Of a DNA stretch of 64,000 nucleotides, positions 1 through 10,651 are shown piece after piece. How positions within the stretch are numbered: the stretch's first letter is position 1; each line of letters begins with the position of its first letter. The DNA lies in the NCBI GenBank assembly GCA_936432065.2, contig OW386289.2:137628015-137692014 (forward strand), given 5' to 3'. Position numbers and translations under genes: made by a program. Origin of the DNA: Rutpela maculata (lineage: Eukaryota > Arthropoda > Insecta > Coleoptera > Cerambycidae). The notes below the pieces were generated by a model. That model saw nothing but the letters and a program-made list of their open reading frames with translations. It ran no database searches and was not told where the DNA came from.

Positions 1-216
1 GATGACGCTGTTGGAAGCGGCCGCGCAACTCGTCCGCATTAATTTAAAGCATAACTTCTGTTAACGTCGCCCATCTGTGGTGTCGTTTAAGCGATCAAGT
101 GAGTCTACGGATTATTTAGTTTCTATTTGCAATTAAATGTTATGCAATTATGTAGATAATCTCGAAACATACACATTAAAAAATATATTTTCATTAATTA
201 TAACAGCAAGTGGGTA

Positions 217-696
217 CTAAAGATTACATTTTCCTTCGCATAAACAACTTATGTTACATTGCGCGTTTGCTTTGCTACACTTGCAGCTTGTAGTACAGTT
301 ATATAATTTACATTTACAAAATGGAGTTAACTTAATAAAATTGGGTTTTGGGCTTTTTGAAATCATCTTTGGAAATAAGATTTCCTCCTTTAGGTACCAT
401 CCAAAATCTAAAACATTTGGAATTCTGGGCTTAATTTGGTAGGCTGTCTTGTAAATAGCAGAAATACCCTTTTTACTTGTATTCTCTGGACTAGGATTTA
501 CAATATCTGATTTTCTTTTATAAGCAGTTCGGGTATACGATCTTCTACATTGTGCATGGTAAACTGGATTTAGTGATAAAAATAAATTTTTCTGTTCTAA
601 ATATTGTTTTAGAGCCACAGAAATGTCATCGGATTTTGCATTTGATCGGTACATTTCTAAAGCCGTAAATATCGCTCGCAGACAAAAAATTTTCAT
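217..696 (-). pseudogene. Cys-rich multicopy-family protein relic, internally deleted (159 aa open frame)
   Basis: A 159-residue open frame. The first ~55 residues end in a H-x2-C-x5-Y pattern (YHAQCRRSYTR), and the last ~35 residues form a dense C-x-C cluster (CKCKLYNCTTSCKCSKAN and on to CLCEGKCNL), like the tail of Tesmin/CXC-type proteins. As I recall them, multicopy uncharacterised insect proteins carry a YH..C..YT segment near the N-terminus and a CXC-like tail after a Trp-containing linker (here DFGWYLKEE), but are several times longer. I infer that the middle has been lost and the two ends lie in one frame. No neighbour gene, no clear promoter. It could be a transposon-borne gene or a dead paralogue of a host family; function unknown. 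Confidence 0.45.
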
Positions 697-726
697 ACCA
701 TTGTGTTAGTGAACGAATTCTGAACA

Positions 727-880
727 ACTTTCAAAATGTCCGTCTGTCTGTCCGTCCGTCACGTTTCTTGTAAGCACGATAACTGAAGAAAGAAAATTCC
801 GATTGTACTAAAATTTGGACAGTAAATTAGTGTTAGCTAGAAGAAGAACCCTATTAGAACAAAATCGATCGATAAATAAA
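727..880 (-). repeat. Dispersed repeat with (GTCY)n microsatellite and conserved core
   Basis: On + the sequence runs from a GTCC/GTCT microsatellite (739-762) into GTTTCTTGTAAGCACGATAA. Read on -, the core GTTATCGTGCTTACAAGAAAC lies just before the microsatellite. The same core recurs on + at about 18,965, 28,890 and, more diverged, 51,245. A conserved core next to a GTCY microsatellite is the layout described for dipteran mini-me/DINE-type non-autonomous elements; assignment to that class is inference. Confidence 0.5.
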
Positions 881-1187
881 AATGTTATTACTTAATGATT
901 TAAATTTGATAAATTAACTCCTATATAAAAAAGTCTATTTGACAGTCACATTTTGTCACTTTGATAGCGATAAAAAAGGTGCATCGTTTCTTATCACGAT
1001 AAAAATGCCTGTTCCTCAAAAGCAGAGTATATCTAGTAGTCGCACGTCATTTTAAAATCTGTAGTGTCGGCTATAATTTTTAAGTATTGTGGAAATTATA
1101 CTGTACGATATGAGTCGTTTTGAGAAAATTATAATTATTTTTAATTGTTATTCGTTCACATATTCTGTCGTTAATTTATCTTGCCAA

Positions 1188-1382
1188 AAATCACTCGAGC
1201 TTTTCTTTTATGGATAAATTTCTTTTTAACTCAATATTTTGCTCGAAAAACTGACATTTGACAAAATCGCTCGATCTTCGGTCTCGCGATTTTTTCATGT
1301 CAGTTTTTCTCATAAAATCACTGATTGGCAAAATTATTTCGTTACAAAGAGAAATTTATCCGATAAAAAAAAACTCTTGTGA
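1188..1382. repeat. Palindromic (fold-back) repeat, ~195 bp
   Basis: The left arm (AAATCACTCGAG..., TTATGGATAAATTTCT, then CTGACAT) reappears inverted on the right (AGAAATTTATCCGATAA, then TTGTGATTTT). The arms are about 80 bp and imperfect, around a centre at ~1,285. There is no coding potential. The following 300-400 bases hold only AT-rich sequence. Confidence 0.6.
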
Positions 1383-2604
1383 TTTTACTGTTGAAAAAAA
1401 TTTTTTTTAATTTTTATGTTTTTGTAATTGAATAGAAATCTGGTGAAATATTTCATTTTACTATTTCTAATTATTTATATATTTTACAAATATACATTTC
1501 ATAATGTAATATACAACCGTGAAAATATGTCTTATAATGTAAAAATTTACATTCTTCTACGTGTAAGGTGGTGGTGTAGTTCTTTTGACTCGTAATCGAA
1601 ACCCAAATGGGGTTTGGTATAGTTTTTTTACCAAGTCATTTACCAACTAAGATCGTACTATAAAATTAAAAATGTCTAAAAGTAACATTATTTACAAAAA
1701 ACTGCGAAAAGTATCCTATTGAATGTATAACAATTATATAAAAATCCAGTTAACAGGCGAAGAGTACGTTTTTAGCTTGTTTCCTTTGATTTCCTATCCG
1801 AGTAATTATAATTTATTATGCGAAACTATGTGTTTATAACGCACTAAATATAAGGACTGAGACAAAATGCACTTTCAACTTAACATAAATGGATACTGGA
1901 AAATAATAATCACCCGGCACGTGTCTGCGTTTAGCTCTAGATGCGATTGCGGCCGATTCATAGTAGCGCGCATTCGTTCGGACGCTGAACCAATCAAGGA
2001 ATATTTCGATAAGGGAGCAAAATTTCAAAAAAAACTTCTTATAAAAGATTTTATTTAGTTCATTCGGAACATTTTCTTCGGTTATAGTAGGCACCTAACT
2101 TTAAAAATAAAAAAGATACCTCGATCGGACATTTTACTCTGCAAATTTTAAAGATTTTGCGTCAAAGAAAAGTTGTTATTTTTTTTTTGCCAACTAATTA
2201 TTTTTTAGGTAAAGTTTTTTACTTTCAACATATCAAAGAATAGTTAGAGAGTATTATGTAAAAAAATTTAAAAATTCTGAAGTAAAATAAAAATTATATG
2301 ACGTGTTATATGAAAAACAAAAAATAACACATAATTTATATTTTTTTTAGAAAATTGCCAATTTGGTCATTTTGGCAATCTCAAATCAATGGGCGAATTC
2401 AAAAATCAAGTTTAGCGGGTTATTTTACATCAGATTACCTATTTTTTAGGTGGGTGTTCGCGAGTTGTATAGAGGGTGTCGAATTCAGAGGGTCTGGTCT
2501 TCCACTATACCGTATTGACACCCTTGATTGCAAACAGGCAAACCATAGCGAACCACGCACCAGGTCCTTGGTTCGGCTAACCACGCGCCGTGTAACGGCG
2601 CCTT
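1383..2604. other. Unassigned AT-rich sequence with a GC bump at 1,900-2,000
   Basis: No recognisable gene. A short open frame on - (1,834-2,094, 86 residues) matches nothing I recognise and is probably chance. A GC-richer patch at 2,450-2,600 shares words with 3,020-3,110 (for example GAGGGTC followed by CTCCAACTATA or TTCCACTATA), so it is likely an old copy of one unknown repeat. Confidence 0.3.
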
Positions 2605-2981
2605 AATAGAAATAGAATGCATTAAGATAGTTTTTGGAATTTTTGTGTGTTTGAACGCGCATCACTGAAGAAACTACTGAACCAATTTGAATGGAGTTTT
2701 CACAGGTAAATTCAGCTAAGCTTCGAGTAACATTTAGTTTTTATTCTATCGAAATCGGCCTACTCTAAACCAAGATTTATGAGAATCGGTTTAGTAGAGC
2801 CGGTGATCAGGTTGTTCTCTACAATAAGCGTATTTGCACGGCATAAACTTTCATGATTAAACTTCTGTAATCTTCCTATTTATGAGCTTTCTGAAATATT
2901 CCAGAATGTTGACGTCGTTTACAAAGAAGTTTTTTAGTTAATTTCAAAACTTCACGCGAACGTAGTCGCGGGCACAGCTGG
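2605..2981 (+). mobile_element. Non-autonomous Helitron, 3' end CTGG
   Basis: The 3' end reads CACGCGAACGTAGTCGCG, a CGCG/CGCG stem, followed by GGCACAGCTGG and then a T at 2,982. This is the hairpin-then-CTRR end of Helitrons, with insertion before T. The 5' part contains GTTTGAACGCGCATCACTGA and AACTACTGAACCAATTTGAA, wording typical of abundant arthropod Helitrons. The exact 5' end near 2,605 is uncertain. No Rep/helicase is present, so it would depend on an element elsewhere. Confidence 0.65.
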
Positions 2982-3924
2982 TTTTATATTAGTTTTTATA
3001 TGTGCGCGTGTTGCATAGGCCATTTTTATTTTGCATATTTCGAGGGTCTTGCTCTCCAACTATAACGTGGTCGCCTTGCGTCCTACTGATAAGGACCGCG
3101 TGCGCACCACGGGGGAAAACGACGGCAGCGTCCCGGCGCTCCTGTCAACCCTTCGGCGGCGAATGCAGAATGGCTGGTTCGGTGCGATATGTCACTCACT
3201 CAATCACACGTGACCGACTTTATTACAGACAAAAGTGTCGAACACTGAAAGACGCCAGCGACGCCTGATGGCTCCGATATCGGCGCCGCACGACATCGGG
3301 GAATGGAAAGATGACAGCTCACCTCTTCATTCGTTATCCCTTAAGTCTTCCTTCAAACTTTAGATATCAACATCCAACACCCATGTGGAAGAGTGATTTA
3401 AGTAACATGTCTAAAATTATCTATTGTTAGTTTGTAAGGTTTAATAAATTATAATAACATTCTACAAGAATATGTTAAACTTGGATAAATATTTAGATGC
3501 GAAGGATAACAATTCTGTTTGTTAGCTGCGTAAATTTGTCCCAATAAAACATAAATAGTTCAGTAATCACGTCAACTTCGAGGGTGTAGGGGAATAACTA
3601 ATAACTGATTTTTTTTTGCTTAGGCCAATTTAAAGTAACAAAAAGTTCTGAGTGTCTAAAATACGCCTTTCCAAAAAATCACAATTGTTTGCCATTTAAA
3701 ATTCTACTTTCAAAAAAAACAATCTCTAATCCGAATAGATCGCAATATGTCAACCCTTCGGCGGCGGCCTTTCGAGTCTGTTTCGCAATATTGCAGTTTT
3801 TTAAGTACATCCAACGTAAAACCATATTGAATTAAAATGAAAGAGGACACAATTTTGGGTAAACCTGGAAGATCGTAGGGTTAAATAATAAACAAAAAAG
3901 GAAATCGTGCTATACTCTGTAACA
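2982..3924. other. Unassigned, partly GC-rich; no gene recognised
   Basis: The stretch 3,000-3,330 is far more GC-rich than its surroundings and contains short overlapping open frames in two phases, none recognisable. The words GTCAACCCTTCGGCGGCG at 3,146 recur at 3,750, so part of this is an interspersed repeat. The rest is AT-rich without visible structure. Confidence 0.3.
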
Positions 3925-4245
3925 AAGTAGCTACAAGCTAATACTTTTGTTTCCGATCAAGGATGAAAGATGGGGGTCGATTTAAAAAAAAGTATTAGCG
4001 ATTTTTTTAAAAGAAAACTAGTAAGATATTCTTAATCAGAAACCCCTTTGTACAAGATGACATTGTAGAATTCAAAGACGCTTAAGATAGGGGCCGTCAA
4101 AAAAATTTTTTTCAACTAAAAAAAATTAATTATCTGTCAAAGCGACAATGACTCACTATTCCAGGCTCCTTTGCGAGTATTTAAAAAAAAAACGTTGATA
4201 ACCCAACAGTTGACTTTCAGAGCGATTTTTTACCGTTTTGGCTCT
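3925..4245 (-). mobile_element. Diverged copy of the CACAGTG-ended MITE (family B)
   Basis: Read on -, this stretch parallels 56,167-56,493 on +: GAGCG near one end, TTGACTTTCAGAGC / TTGACTCTCAGAGC in the counterpart, then AACGTTGATA, AATGAGTCA, TTATCTGTCAAAGCG and CTAGTAAGATATT in the same order. The copies look roughly three-quarters identical. The terminal inverted repeat is degraded here, so this is the older copy. Confidence 0.5.
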
Positions 4246-5230
4246 AATGAGATCTTGTACTAAAGGACGCATAAAACCACTTACAATATAATACATGGGT
4301 ATAGTTAGAGACTTATAATGCGTGTAGAATATGTCGGCGTCTTTGATCTTTACCGCACCGCCAGGGAGGCCAACATTTTTTACACGCATAATAAATCCGT
4401 AGAAAACTATACAACTTGTTTCACTGCGATAAAACTGTGTGTAGTGTTTTACGGCGATTATTTCACTCATTAACGCTATAGACAATGAGAGCCCGTTGTT
4501 TCACAACATTGCACCAATCAAAAGTCATTATTAGTGGTAATCCAACCTAGGTTGCAGTACCAACATGCAAAAATTATCGCTCTAATTTTTTGTGTCGCTG
4601 CAGCGGAAAATATTTCGATAATTTTTTGACGTTTTGTTTCGTGAAATGGTTTCGGCAAATAGTGCTTTCAAATTTTATCTATAAATATCTTCTCTAGCTT
4701 ATTACTAATTGTTAACGTAAATTGTAGTATTGTAGTATTGTAGTATATACGTAGTAATATAATAAAATAAAAATTACCTAAAAACACCACATAAGTTGAC
4801 AACTCCCAATTTCAAAGCGAAGGCTGTGTGGAATCTTTATAGGTTCGGGACAAGTTATACACAGATTTCAGTGGCGTATAATACCTAACGTAATTACAAA
4901 ACAATTTTCACAACTAACATTAATTACAAATGACTACGAAGCAAACAAATCAATTATTTCATGTTAAATACACAAATGTACTTACGTTTGGTAATTCATC
5001 ACTAAACAGGTTAACACCTTATTTATTCGGAAAATTAAAACTCTGGACTAAGTAGCACTATATATTATAATTCGTTGTGCTTAAAGTTCACTCTACTTAA
5101 ACAAGCAAACCTTAACTTAATTATTAAACTTCTTAAATTAAAAATAAGGATTAAATACATTAATATATATTAATAAACACTTTAATATAATGATTCTTGA
5201 AAAATTCAATGTTTACAAGTTAAGTTAAGC
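4246..5230. other. Unassigned; one unrecognised 109-residue open frame on -
   Basis: An open frame on - at 4,156-4,485 has no recognisable domain and overlaps the family B repeat at its 3' end. A GTAAGT lies inside it on the coding strand, but nothing else supports an exon. At 4,650-4,715 about 60 bp resemble one arm of the palindrome at 6,119-6,349 (AGTGCTTTCAAATTTTATCT). The remainder is AT-rich. Confidence 0.25.
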
Positions 5231-5570
5231 TAGCGTTACTAGATGGCGGTACCATTTCATGTCGGCAACCTTAGAACGTAAAAGCGAGAGACTGGTAAAA
5301 TGCAATATTGTCTGGCTTTACTTGTAGTGTGATTGGTCGAAGCGTGCCAGAGGACTCTTTGTTGGAAATACCAGTCTATAAGTTACAATACCTAGTTTAA
5401 CATATCTTGATTTGTCATTTCCATTATAATTTATGTATGTATGTATGTATGTATGTATGTATGTATGTATGTATGTATGTATGTATGATGCTTTGTGTAT
5501 ATTGACATGTGTAAAACACATACTGTGTTGTGAACATCAATAAATGATTGATTTGATTTGATTTGATTTA
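5231..5570 (+). mobile_element. 3' end of a truncated non-LTR retrotransposon with (ATTTG)n tail
   Basis: The stretch ends AACATCAATAAATGATTGATTTG with ATTTG repeated to about 5,568, the microsatellite 3' tail common in CR1/Jockey-group LINEs, next to an AATAAA signal. No coding sequence is retained. The 5' edge is not defined and no target duplication was found, so this is inference from the tail. Confidence 0.4.
5432..5487. repeat. (ATGT)n microsatellite
   Basis: About 14 copies of ATGT/GTAT run without visible interruption. It creates a spurious open frame with Tyr-Ile-His repeats on -. Confidence 0.9.
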
Positions 5571-5727
5571 TACCTACTTTGTTTTTTATTAGATGAGTCG
5601 TTTTGGAAATGTATTTTTATGTGACGTAAATGATGAAATTGAAAATAAAGGTCAGTAAACTCTAAAAAGTCACAAGAAAAAGTCTGAAGGCAATTAATTA
5701 CAAAACATAATATTGACGATATACTTA

Positions 5728-6079
5728 GGGCCGGTTTTATAGGTTCAGATTAAACTAGAGTTTAACTAGAAGTTTCACCATACTTTTGAATTGTACGCCT
5801 TGTTGTGCCTTACTTTTCTTTGAGCGTGTATATGTCCTTTTGTGCCCGCTTAAATATATTATGCTCTAATTTAATTGTCTTTTGATCATTTTTTTTCCTA
5901 AGTCGAAGTTCTTATTTATTCTTAGGTCGATTCTGGGAGGTTCTATGACAATAACACTGACGATCTTGACAAACGCTTATAAAACAGTATTTTAAAAAAC
6001 ACTAAAATCTACAATTTAAACCTCTTAAGTGAATCTACAAGTTAAATTTTAGTTTAATCTGAACCTATAAAACCGGCCC
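5728..6079. mobile_element. PIF/Harbinger-type MITE, 352 bp
   Basis: The ends are GGGCCGGTTTTATAGGTTCA and its inverse TGAACCTATAAAACCGGCCC. The terminal inverted repeat runs about 40 bp with few mismatches and weaker similarity beyond. The flanks are TTA on both sides (5,725-5,727 and 6,080-6,082), the PIF/Harbinger target duplication. No transposase. A decayed relative lies at 52,330-52,483. Confidence 0.8.
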
Positions 6080-6118
6080 TTAATGAATTATTTATTCGTG
6101 AAATATTCTCCCCAAATA

Positions 6119-6349
6119 CCACTCGTGCTTTTAAATTTTATCTATAAATTTTTTCTCAGCTAAGTTGCCAAAAGTTAATATAACTCGTGCAAATTTGTAG
6201 TTTACTACCAAAAATTAAATCCCTCCCGCTAAAGCGGTCGGGATTTAGTCAAATAATTTAATAATAAACTGCCAATTTGCACGAGTTATATTACCAGGCA
6301 ACAACGCTTTCGAAAAAATTTTCGATAAAGTTTTAAGCACTAGTGATAT
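6119..6349. repeat. Palindromic repeat with a nested central hairpin
   Basis: Outer arms CACTCGTGCTTTTAAA / TTTTAAGCACTAGTG and inner arms TAATATAACTCGTGCAAATT / AATTTGCACGAGTTATATTA fold back on each other. The centre is a second hairpin, AAATCCCTCCCGC TAAA GCGGTCGGGATTT (6,210-6,248). Arms are ~100 bp and imperfect on the outside, almost perfect on the inside. No gene. Confidence 0.75.
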
Positions 6350-6422
6350 TACATACCATAAAAGTACATGCTTGATCGATAGTGTCAAAAGCTAATACCG
6401 TTCGTGTAATTGCCCATTAGGC

Positions 6423-7051
6423 ATGTACATTAGGGTGGGCTGAAAAACACGAAAATTTGAATTTGCAGATATCATAGTTTCTAATTTATTACTATGTATC
6501 TAAAACTAATTCGGGTAAATTTTTAGCCAAATCGGTGAATATCTAGCCGCGCCCCCACGGCCTTGAAAATGAAAGAAAGGGCCAATTTTTCGATTTTTAA
6601 CATTTTTTAAATTGACATTTGAATTTTTTTTTGACTCATTATTAATGTATAAACGCGTGTAGCAAAAGTTTTCCGTATAAAATATTTTTCAGTTCCAAGG
6701 AAATTAGAACACTCTAACACTAAAACGTAGACTTCGACGAAAATAAGGTTTTCTGTATAAAATTTCTAATTTCCTTGGAACTGAAAAATATTTTATACCG
6801 AAAACTTTTGCTACACGCGTTTAGACATTAACAATGAGTCAAAAAAAAAATTCAAATGTCAATTTAAAAAATGTTAAAAATCGAAAAATTGGCCCTTTCT
6901 TTCAGTTTCAAGGCCGTGGAGGCGCGGCTAGATATTCACCGATTTGGCTAAAAATTTACCCGAATTAGTTTTAGATACAGAGTAATAAATTAGAAACTAT
7001 GATATCTGCAAATTCAAATTTTCCTGTTTTTCAGCCCACCCTAATGTACAT
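6423..7051. mobile_element. Fold-back element, 287-bp arms, 54-bp loop
   Basis: The left arm 6,423-6,709 starts ATGTACATTAGGGTGGGCTG. The right arm 6,764-7,051 ends with its inverse CAGCCCACCCTAATGTACAT. The arms differ at only a few positions. The loop is 6,710-6,763. The arm ends carry no open frame longer than background. This is a recent inverted duplication or a palindromic MITE; no clear target duplication beyond the palindrome. Confidence 0.85.
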
Positions 7052-7345
7052 TCACGTAGCGCGAGAGATATGACAACACAGATCAGTAAACTCGTCCTCC
7101 AGCGGAGTATCCCAGCTCTCAGTAATTTCATTTCAGCCAGCTGGTACACGCGATGTTGTAATTCTTACTCCCTATGCCTAGCCCGCCACTACACACACGG
7201 TATATCTGTTTTACCACTATTAATGGCATACGATTAGCATGAGAACTAGGATTTCATTGAGTAGATAATTCACCTAAATTATCATCACAGAAATGTGTCC
7301 AAGGTACGTATATGGATAAATTTTAAAATTTTGCGATATTATTGT

Positions 7346-8104
7346 ATACAGGGTCCGCCACTTAAAACTCCCCAGGCTTGTAACTTTTTTATTTTTGAAG
7401 CGATGACCATGTTGGGCACATCAAATTGTAGACATTTTTAAAGCCTTTAAACATGCATACAGAGTGATTTAAAGAAAAATTGAAAAAATTGTTAAGAAAT
7501 GAAACTTAATTTCTTTGAATATTTTTTTACCTCACCCTGTACATGAACTGTGTTAAGGTTTTAATTAGCTTCAATTTACGTTATTAAAAAAAAAAAATTT
7601 AATAAAAACTTTACAATTTCCAATTTAGTACATTTTAATATACGTTTGTTTTTAAAAATATTTATTTCTTTTGTTTCTTGTTGCTGATTTGTCACGTTGA
7701 ATATTGCTTGTGATATGTCTTTTACAAATAAATCACAAAAGTATTTTTTACATTCTTTTCAAAGTTATTTTTAAAAAATTCAGTTTGGAATCGGAAAGAG
7801 TGTTTTGAATTTATTTCTCTAAAACCAAAAAGAATTTTCAATATGACGTAATAACATAAATTGAAGCTAATTAGAACGTTTATAAGAAAACATTAACGCA
7901 GTTCATGTACAGGGTGAGGTAAAAAAATATTCAAAGAAATTAAGTTTCATTTCATAACAATTTAAAAAAAAATGTTCTTAGATCACTCTGTATGCATGTT
8001 TAAAGGCTTTAAAAATGTCTACAATTTGATGTGCCCAACATGGTCATCGCTTCAAAAATAAAAAAGTTACAAGCCTAGGGAGTTTTAAATGGCGGACCCT
8101 GTAT
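7346..8104. mobile_element. Fold-back element ending ATACAGGGTCC, ~240-bp arms, ~260-bp loop
   Basis: The left end ATACAGGGTCCGCCACTTAA and the right end TTTAAATGGCGGACCCTGTAT are inverted. The arms 7,346-7,586 and 7,848-8,104 match with scattered changes (TTAATTAGCTTCAATTTACG against its inverse at 7,855-7,875). TACAGGG ends are common in insect DNA transposons, but no transposase is present. Confidence 0.8.
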
Positions 8105-8934
8105 GTTGTTGCTTTTATCTTGGATACACTATAATATCAGTGAAATATATTGTACGTATATTGTGCACTATTTATATTGTATACTGAGATGATTTCCTAT
8201 TGATGCATTTTTCATTTGTAAACTCTCTTATTGTGAATAGATTGGAATAAACGTATTGAATCTAAAAGTAGGTATCATTTAATTCAATTCGTCGAAGTAA
8301 ATTAAAAAAGTTTCTCTAATTAATATTCTCATTTCAAACACAAGACTGTTTCAATTTTTTCCACAATAGAGATCTCTATCAAAATCTATTAATGGTTAGT
8401 ATCTGAAAAATGACACATCAAATATCACCTTAGCATCTAAACAGACTGGTCTATTTAAAAACTGATGTCCCGATAAATCTTCCAAGGACTGAGTGACTTC
8501 AACGGAATACCAGGTGTCATCTTAATGAATAATTATATCACTGTTGTTTATGCCCAGGGAGATAACACAGCCTGATACTGTCTAAATATCATAAAAAATA
8601 AGTCTAGATGTGATAAAATTGTTTCAACATGGTCAAGGTCCCTATATAACAAACTGTATAATTGGATAACTTGTTTTCTTTTAAATTATAAAACCAACGA
8701 ATGAGATAAATAATCTGGATAACTTAGAATTAATTTTCATAAGAGAATTTGAGAATTATTATAGGGTTCCAGATGTCTCGATCTTTCAAACAAGAATCTT
8801 TTGTTTTGTATTGTCATGAAGGTCTGATGTATTTATTGATTTATTTTACATTTGTATGAGTAGTTTACGTTCTGCCAAAATGTCTAAAATTCTTTTGATA
8901 GATTAACTATACTTGCCTGATATATGAACAGTAA
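8105..8934. other. Unassigned AT-rich sequence
   Basis: I see no open frame of note, no inverted structure and no recognisable repeat here. It may be ordinary intergenic DNA. Confidence 0.4.
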
Positions 8935-9268
8935 TGTAACAGGTTGTTTATATTTAAAATTCAATAATCGTTGAGGGTAATATTGTTTGGGTTATGAACC
9001 AGAGTTGGGCGTCTTGGAAGTATAAATATGGACTGTGACTGACTCACGAAAGGATCACACTCAGCATTCTATTGTGGCCAGTTATACACATAAGTATTAT
9101 GCACTTTATTAACAAAGTCTTTAACATAGTTTATTCAGCGCCCTATATTTATTTTGTTTGGGGGTAGTTCACCCCCTACGGTTACATTATACGCCCAACT
9201 CTGGTTCATAACCCAAACAATATTACCCTCAACGATTATTGAATTTTAAATATAAACAACCTGTTACA
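8935..9268. mobile_element. MITE with perfect 78-bp inverted repeats (334 bp)
   Basis: 8,935-9,012 and 9,191-9,268 are exact inverse copies over 78 bp, starting TGTAACAGGTTGTTTATATT. The loop 9,013-9,190 is unrelated to them. GTAA lies immediately outside both ends, a possible 4-bp target duplication. Identical arms mean either a young insertion or active gene conversion. No coding capacity. Confidence 0.85.
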
Positions 9269-9457
9269 GTAAATAAGTTAGAGAGCACAATGAAAAAATG
9301 ATCATAGTCACAAAACCTAATTGTTGAAAAATACCGAAAACAAAGTTTAAAGATTCATATTCAAGGCTACAGAGTACAGGTATAAAGTATCAATAATTTG
9401 TGTATCTTATTATCATCAACTTATTTTTGAGCAAAATAACTCAGTAAATACTTAGCA

Positions 9458-10118
9458 AAAACCGCTGCCCAAGGAATCACTACTTCCACATCTCCACTCT
9501 TACAACAAAATACTATATTTGCACTCCACTATGTGGAAATAATTGTTTATGGAACTTCAATGGTATAATATTTGAAATCATGTACCCTAAAACCCCATAA
9601 AATTATATGCCACATCTGTAATAGAGGTGGGGGTGAATGAAGTGAAAAAAATTCTTGATGACTTTGACTCTTGTACACACACTAAATCACACTATTTCTT
9701 CACCACCTTTAATAATAGGGTGGGGGCGGTAATGGCTAATGCCATTTTTTTTGAGGCCTTAGCTCCTCTTATATTTACTAAATACCAATTTCATGGACTC
9801 TTGCTTGATTTACCTATTTACCCCCATTTACCTCAATTTACCCTTCAACTCTGCAACGGAATAAGATGAAAATATAATCTAGTTCCAGATCTCGTTAAAA
9901 AACATATGTGTGCCATATTTTAAGTGAATATCTTAAACGGTTCCAGAGTAATCGTGAGCACCAAAACGATACAAGACTAACATACTCACCGACACAATAG
10001 ACAAATTTATTTTGCTAAGACTTAAAATATTGACGTTTCTTGATATTATAAGCCTATTTAAACAATGAAAATTTGCAAAAAATTTTTTTGCGTTAATATA
10101 CTTCAACTGAATGTCGAA
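9458..10118 (+). mobile_element. Family H repeat, copy 1 (diverged)
   Basis: The copy starts AAAACCGCTGCCCAAGGAAT CACTACTTCCACAT and carries the family blocks in order: TTTATGGAACTT, CACACACTAAATCAC, AAATACCAATTT, AATATAATCTAGTTCCAGAT, CTTAAACGGTTCCAGAGTAA, TTTGACAATGAAAATTT-like AT stretch. The right end (ATACTTCAACTGAATG) is degraded. This is the most diverged of the six copies; the microsatellite block is almost lost. Confidence 0.7.
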
Positions 10119-10210
10119 CTAATACGCAGAAAATGGCAAGACAAAGATATAAAAAATCGTTGTGTGCCGTAAACTACACGATAGAAGTAAAGCCTCTACT
10201 ACAAGCATTT

Positions 10211-10650
10211 TCTTCGAGGAAACCTACTACGCATTCATACTACTCAAGGTAACCCACTGTGCATCCAATTTACTCGAGTAAAGCCACTGCGCATTCATAC
10301 TTCTTGAAGTAACCCACTCGCATCCATTTTACTTGAGGAAACCCACTGCGCATCCATATCACTTGAGGTAACCTACTGCGCATCTATGGCACTTGAGAAA
10401 AGCCACTGCGCATCCACACTACTCGTGATAACCTACTGCGCATCCATTGTATTCGAGGAAAGCCAATGTGCATCCATTCTACTTAAAGTAACCCACTGCG
10501 CATCCATACTACTATAATACTCGAAAAAAGTCACTGAGTATCCAAATATTCGAGGAAAGCCACTGCGCATCCGTAATACTCGGGGAAACCTACTGCGCAT
10601 CCATAGTAGTCGAGGAAAGCCACGGCGCACCCATACTACTCAAGGTAACT
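10211..10650. repeat. 30-bp minisatellite, about 14 units
   Basis: GCATCCAT-type words sit at 10,231, 10,261, 10,291, 10,320, 10,350, 10,380, 10,410, 10,440, 10,470, 10,500, 10,537, 10,567, 10,597 and 10,627, i.e. every 30 bp with one 29 and one 37. Units tend to alternate between GAGGAAAGCC and AGGTAACCC endings, hinting at a 60-bp higher-order unit. Because 30 is a multiple of three it leaves a repetitive open frame on -, which I do not regard as a gene. Confidence 0.9.
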
Positions 10651-10651
10651 T

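Noticed and set aside
1834..2094. 86-residue frame on -
   Set aside because: No domain, unremarkable length in AT-rich DNA, overlapped by a frame on the other strand; not supported as a gene.
5318..5521. 67-residue frame with Tyr-Ile-His repeats on -
   Set aside because: It is produced by the ATGT microsatellite.
10433..10630. 65-residue frame on -
   Set aside because: It lies wholly in the 30-bp minisatellite, whose unit length is a multiple of three.
10211..10650. CRISPR-like array
   Set aside because: Units are contiguous without unique spacers, and the setting is eukaryotic.
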